Source: Nymphaea colorata (Eukaryota; Streptophyta; Magnoliopsida; Nymphaeales; Nymphaeaceae). Taken from it: a stretch of DNA of 64,000 nt. The notes beneath the pieces were generated by a model, which searched no databases, was not told the origin of the DNA, and saw nothing but the letters and a program-made list of their open reading frames with translations. Position 1 is the first letter of the stretch. Each line of letters begins with the position of its first letter. The DNA lies in NCBI RefSeq assembly GCF_008831285.2, contig NC_045147.1, positions 24,762,981 through 24,826,980 of the forward strand. Reading direction: 5' to 3'. The position numbers and the translations under genes were made by a program. This document shows positions 58,897-64,000 of this stretch, piece by piece.

Positions 58897-59884
58897 TCAT
58901 AGGCCGAGAGCTCCAAGTGGTGTCTTGCCTTGGCCAGCCTCGAAGTAGAAGATGAGCATGGCTAGCATGGCAATACGGGCGTGCTTGATCTCCGCCAGCT
59001 TGAGTCTCTCGAGCTTCTCGACGTCTGGTATGTACTGACCATTCTGGATCGTGCCGGCGAAACCGAGGGGGTCGAAAAACTTGCCCCCAGGGTATCCCTG
59101 TTCTCCGGTGGCGTTGGCGAAGTTCTCCGCAGTCCTCGACCAAGGAGTCGCCCAATCCACAGACTGAGAATCCGGGTTGAAGAAGTCTACCCACCTCTTG
59201 CTCTCAACCCAACCCATGAGCAGCAGCTGAGTCCCCAAGAGGGAGCCGAAGGAGAAGGGAGCAATGGCACCGGGGTCGGCGCCGGCTTCAAACCAGGGGA
59301 CGCCACTCCACGCCTGGCCAACGAATATGCCCACTACTGCAGCCATCGCCCATCGGCCGTGTATCAGCTCCGCCTCTCTGTACCATTTGAGGAATGCGGG
59401 GTCCTTTCCCAGCCCGAGTGGGTCAAAGCCGTAGTCACCTGGAAGTCTGCAAGGGACGGATTATGATACAAATTAAGCCACTAGCCTTAATCAACATTAG
59501 CTTTAATTAACATCATCATCATCTTCATATTCTTCTGTAAAAGGAAAGCCAACAGGGCAGGTCTGTTGGCTCCATCTTCGAACGCATCACGTCTGAGTCG
59601 GTTGAGAGAGACTGCAAGAAGGAATAACAGCATGAATGAAGGAGAGAAACTTACGAGCCATCGAGCCATTCTGGGTCGATGAAGTTCCCCCCACCTCTGA
59701 CAGCAGGTATCCACGACTTCTTGGCGGCGCCAGCAGCTGACACTACCACCAGCTGCCTGCGAACTCCCGCATGGTAGGTGCTAAGATGAGACGCTGGTGT
59801 CCCCAGCTGTTGCTTGAGCTTGCTTCCAGGCAGCAAGGAGGACCTCAGTGGAGACGCAATCGCGGATGTCGCAGCTACCGCCAT
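58897..59884 (-). CDS. LHCB6: Light-harvesting chlorophyll a/b protein CP24 (LHCB6)
   Basis: Minor monomeric antenna protein of photosystem II in the thylakoid membrane, linking trimeric LHCII to the core. Two minus-strand exons, 59884-59655 and 59446-58897, join in phase (a Ser codon is split) across a 208 bp GT-AG intron, giving 259 residues. The start [13 protein letters not shown] is chosen over an in-frame upstream extension because it gives a normal Ser/Ala-rich transit peptide (about 1-50). The mature part begins near [20 protein letters not shown]. The first chlorophyll-binding helix is in [20 protein letters not shown] and the third in [20 protein letters not shown], with the paired E-x-x-H/N-x-R ligands. 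The middle helix is in [20 protein letters not shown]. The short C-terminus [12 protein letters not shown], with no extra amphipathic helix, is diagnostic of CP24. Confidence 0.97.
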
Positions 59885-59953
59885 CGGCCCTTCTTTTCTT
59901 CGCTCCTCCCTCTCTCGCTCTTGGACGCTAAATCGCAACTATCGCCTGGGACG

Positions 59954-60075
59954 ATATATCGGGGGCGTCCAGAAGTTGATCTCAAGGCGGGATGCCCGAA
60001 ATCCGCTTTGGATAGATTTCGGTCCAATGAGAGCCACCTCTCCATCGTCGAGATCGTCCGCACCGGAGACACGTG
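59954..60075 (-). promoter_or_regulatory. Likely LHCB6 promoter elements
   Basis: Upstream of the LHCB6 start (59884) on the minus strand: a TATAT core at about 59955-59959, about 70 bp before the ATG; an ATTGG (CCAAT on the plus strand) at 60023-60027; and a palindromic G-box CACGTG at 60070-60075. This arrangement suits a light-regulated antenna gene. It is inferred from position only. Confidence 0.5.
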
Positions 60076-63000
60076 GAAAGAATTTGCCGCCTTCGCTTCT
60101 CCGCCTCACGTTTCAGCGGCTTACGTCACAGACGGACTGCGTGCAGGGAAAAAGATCTCATCTCCACAGCATTGTTTGAACCAAACCCTTTCTAGGTCAT
60201 TCGTCTCCCATTTTGTAACGATGGAGAATTGGAATCTGATTTATATCTGTGATGATTAAACGGATGTCTGTAAATTATACATCAAGATAAAAATATATAT
60301 CGCCGGAAATGGTCTTTCATTTTGTATCGATTAGTTATCAAATCATTGGAATCCGATTTATTTATATGAATTTTAAATGGATGGCTTCTAAATTACTATA
60401 GATAAGAACAAGTCATTTTCCTCCAAAAAAATGAAAAATAAAAATTGAACTGTAGCATATGTGGCCACAAATTTAGAAAATGTCCATTTAGGCCTTCCTT
60501 TTGCGCAGCCGGTTGAGTATTAGCTCGAGTAAGGTGGGCTTGGGCCCAGTTTTCCGCTATAATGCTTGGGCACTTAGACTTGCATTGCAACTTCCAAACA
60601 ACTTACTTGACCATTTCCACGTCTTAACCAATGGTTATCATGAAGTTTTGTAAAAATATGTTTGGTTAGAACCCCGTCTCGTTGATTGAGAGCATATTTT
60701 ATTTATTTGATGTGCCTTGGAAATAGGAGGGCAGACACCATTAATAAAAGTACGTGATCTTCAACCCGAGGCCTTTCAAATTGGAAGTCTTCCGTCAAGT
60801 TATGCGTCTCGATAAAGTTGGAATTTTTAACACACTAGGTTTTAAGTTTTTCCGGTGTTTGGGTGGCAGACTTTACTTCCATAGATAGGATAACAGTGAC
60901 TACATCCACGAGCAAAGTCTTCTCACTCTCTTTTTCAACGTTTCCCACGACCAGAGAGGGAAGGGTGACATTATTTATGAAGTCAGGTTGTTGCAAAGAA
61001 TTTGGCAATTTTCCTTTCGATAAATGACCTACCGAAACTTTTTCCTCTTAATATGATCCTGTTAAACTTCAAGCTTAGTAGCAAAGTCTGTATTGCTAGC
61101 TGCCGTACCACCGAGGGAGTTATAGTACACGCTAATTGGAGGTGAATTCCATGTGACCTAAAAAGTCGCTTGGGTAATATTGCAATGCCGAAAGAGATTG
61201 ACAGTGGATTGTTCCGAATGACTGCAGAAGATATATTCGCGTCGGAACTAAGGCAAAAAGAGCAAATCCAAATATGAAAATATGGTGGACCTTGTCCCAC
61301 CGTAGGATGACACCATTTTACGGCTGAAGCAACATCACAAAGAACTCGAGTAACCAATTTATTGATGTCTACTTTTTGCCCTCTAAAGAGAACATTTCGT
61401 GCAGACCAAACAGATCACCAGGTTGTAAGAAGGCCCAATTTTCCATGACTGCCGGCGCCTTCAGATGTCCAGCAAACTGAATTAAAGCCTCCTGACGACC
61501 TCTCTAGCAAATTATTGCCTTCTAACAATCACTTCAGTGAATGCCAGACCCTTCTGTATAGTTATCCCATGATTGGGCATACCGAAAGAGATGATCGATA
61601 CTTTCTTCATCACTACAATAAATTAATTACATACTTGTTAGGGAGTTGAAGATCCCTCCTATTCAAAACATAACGTGTTTGTACCCTACCATGCATAATC
61701 AGCTATGCCAATTACGAGGTGAGCCTTTACCCCATAGATTAACAACCATGGAAACCATTCCATGCATGGAGGAAGTAATGAGAGATACACTTTACCAACT
61801 CAATATATACTCACCAATAGATGTAGAACCCAGGCTAACCAGGTATTATTGTTACTATCAGGTATTATTGTTACTATGATCATCATTACGGTCCTTGGCC
61901 CATTTGAACGCATTAATCTATGAAATCTCTAAATTCGATTTGCAACCCGTCATACAGATCGAGTCTCGAGACCCCACTGCTTCCAAGTCATACTTGTGTC
62001 TCATTAACTGTGCCCAGTCTGATGCAAGATATGCCACCATTTGACGAGTAGAGTAACATTCCTCAAACAAATGGCGGCCACCATGAGTAGCAGCTGGTTT
62101 GATAACCTCCTATCTCTCATTTTTCTAGATGGAGTTTGTGATTGCCAACAATATCATGCCTTAAGAAAAGGCCTAAACATGACAAGCGTGTATCACACTC
62201 AGAACAATTAGATATCTTCCACTGCCCGTTAGACGTGAACATCTCCATTCAACAACTTACCCTCATCCTCATTCATGGATTTATATACGTGCTGCAAAAA
62301 TCCTACCCCGAAACTTCTCCAAGAGTAACGCATTGTCAGGATACATGTAGGAGCTTTACTGAACATAGCAGAGAAAGAGATGAAATAATAGAAATGTAAT
62401 GTGCAGAGAGGAGGAAAGGTAGATCGATCTATTTCATATGTTTATTAGTTACGAGCTTGGAGGTTCGAATTTGAGCGGCTTCATTTGGAGCCCAACAGAA
62501 ACTTTTGATGAGGCTTCTTAAGTTTTGTGCAGCAGGGGCGTCCAGGGGCAGGCTGATAAATAAGTGACGATTACTGTTCCCAACCTTGTGGTGCAGGAGT
62601 TGCAGGAATTCAGTAGTATCCAGGTCGAAAAAGCAAATACTAATCCTTCCCCATATGATTTCGAGGGGCCATATCCTTCTCATACCAATCATGATAATTT
62701 TTTTTGCAATGGCGGCCGCTTGCGGATGGGTGCAATTGGACATTAATTCCTCCTGGGATCAATAGTGGTGGTCGCATTTGCGGTTACACGCCATTTTGTG
62801 GGAACCCATCTCGCTAATCCAAAAAAATAAATGGAGATAAAAATCCTACAGAAACATAATAATAGGAGGAAGGAGAAGAAGAAGAAAAGGGGAGAATAAA
62901 AACGCAAGGGAGAAAGAAAATAGACGGATAGAAGGTGAAAAATATAAACCATTAATGCAAATCAATACTCAATTGTAATATTGATGATTAAAACTAATAT

Positions 63001-64000
63001 AATATGAATTACAAATTTACTTGACCTTATGAAAGTCGAGATGTATGAGCTCGAATAAACGAGTCAAATTCTAGCTACTCCGATCTTTCTGCAGCCCTAG
63101 CTCTCACGGAAGGTAACACTATTTTGTTGTCTCCTTGTAGGGAGCTTCCATTAAAGACCTTGGTTTAGTTAACCGAGTGGCAAGTATATGCAGATGCTAA
63201 AGGATTGGGAACGTGGGAGCATATGGAATCTTGGCGTTCCCATGTTTGTGGGTAAACTGACTTGGGAATTGTGTCAACAGTTAGATTTAAAGGTATCAAG
63301 AAGATTGGCTGCGTTGAAAGGGAGACTTCTTTCGCACGCTGGTAGGAGGTGTCACATCAGTGCTCAAGTCAAAGTCTGCCAGCAGGTCAATGTTGTGGCA
63401 TTACGCCTACGGTCATGTTAGATTTGCGGCAGTAGTAAGTGGTTGATATTCCCAGATCCGGAAGTTCTAGTAGAAAAGACCATAGTTTTCTAAATTGTCG
63501 TTCTTTAACCCATTTTTCGGATCCTTGTTTCATGTCGTACTTTCCTGTTACACCTCGAAGATACTCAGGCAGTCTTCTGCTGAAAAAAAGGTTGCTGACC
63601 GAACAATTTTGACGGTTTACAAAGGAAAATGAACGAAACCCAAACCCTTTGTTTTCTATCTTTCCTTTTGTTTATTTTCCTTTAAGATACAAGAGAAACG
63701 AAACCCAAACCCTTTGTTTTCTATCTTTCCTTTTGTTTATTTTCCTTTAAGATACAAGAGAAACATCCCTTTGTTTTCTAAGAACAATAAATAGAAAGAA
63801 GGCTTCATCAAGACATCATCCACCTCATAACTGGTGAGCAGTTGGACGCTAACCAACTGAACAAATAAAGACAGCAGTAATTGCCAACGGTTCGCCACAA
63901 CCGAGAACATACACATCTCTTGAGATGTTGGGACTTCGATCTTTATACAAACAGAAGCCTGTTTGCGACTTTGATCTGTATATCACTCTTGTTTCCCCAT
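60076..64000. other. Intergenic stretch to window end, no supported gene
   Basis: AT-rich DNA upstream of LHCB6. Frames at 60983-61357 (minus, 124 codons) and 63188-63421 (plus, 77 codons) have no family I can recognise; the first might be decayed retroelement sequence. A 65 bp tandem duplication lies at 63632-63761. Confidence 0.4.
63632..63761. repeat. Exact 65 bp tandem duplication
   Basis: Two identical 65 bp units, 63632-63696 and 63697-63761, beginning AACGAAACCCAAACCCTTTG (the first base or two of the boundary are arbitrary). The apparent identity indicates a recent event. Confidence 0.92.

Noticed and set aside
58981-60259. Plus-strand frames of 121-162 codons
   Set aside because: They lie opposite the LHCB6 exons and promoter and match no family.
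60983-61460. Possible LINE or retroelement remnant on the minus strand
   Set aside because: Only a loose resemblance to the tail of plant LINE proteins (WSARNVLF near 61410). There is no reverse transcriptase motif, so I do not call it.
1-64000. CRISPR arrays, operons, prophage or other prokaryotic systems
   Set aside because: The window is plant nuclear DNA with spliced genes. No regularly spaced repeat array is present; the repeats seen are microsatellites and two-copy tandem duplications.

Overview
This window is nuclear DNA from a flowering plant. The evidence is GT-AG introns of several kilobases, five plant-type protein genes (two of them found only in the green lineage), plant LTR retrotransposons primed by initiator-methionine tRNA, a tRNA-derived SINE, and a plant mitochondrial rRNA fragment inside an intron. 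I cannot name the species.

Genes in order: (1) MCU, a mitochondrial calcium uniporter pore subunit, minus strand, two exons, 3542-4630. (2) GAUT7, a Golgi galacturonosyltransferase-family protein of pectin synthesis, plus strand, nine exons, 13092-21893. (3) A SKU5-similar / pollen L-ascorbate-oxidase-homolog secreted protein, minus strand, three exons, 23823-25898. (4) MTHFR, methylenetetrahydrofolate reductase, plus strand, twelve exons over about 19 kb, 35366-54642. (5) LHCB6 (CP24), the minor photosystem II antenna protein, minus strand, two exons, 58897-59884. All five rebuild into complete reading frames with consistent splice phases and near-usual family lengths (287, 627, 557, 597 and 259 residues). 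They do not form a pathway. GAUT7 and the SKS protein both act on or in the cell wall, but their adjacency may be chance.

The rest is mobile-element and repeat landscape. A gutted chromovirus-type LTR element lies at 6103-8936. A second member of the same family sits antisense in MTHFR intron 10 with a CTATA target duplication. Three copies of a small TRIM-type element (two ~200 bp LTRs around ~75-95 bp containing only a primer site and a polypurine tract) lie in GAUT7 intron 6, MTHFR intron 4 and MTHFR intron 10. Two of these have clear 5 bp target duplications. MTHFR introns also hold a MITE-like element with a 9 bp duplication, a mitochondrial small-subunit rRNA fragment and several tandem duplications. 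A SINE with a perfect 16 bp target duplication lies at 29684-29924.

The intergenic stretches (1-3541, 4631-6102, 8937-13091, 21894-23822, 25899-35365, 54643-58896, 59885-64000) show no convincing further protein genes by eye. I found no gene cluster resembling a new defence, biosynthetic or regulatory system. The most informative observations are the TRIM family and the two independently deleted chromovirus copies.
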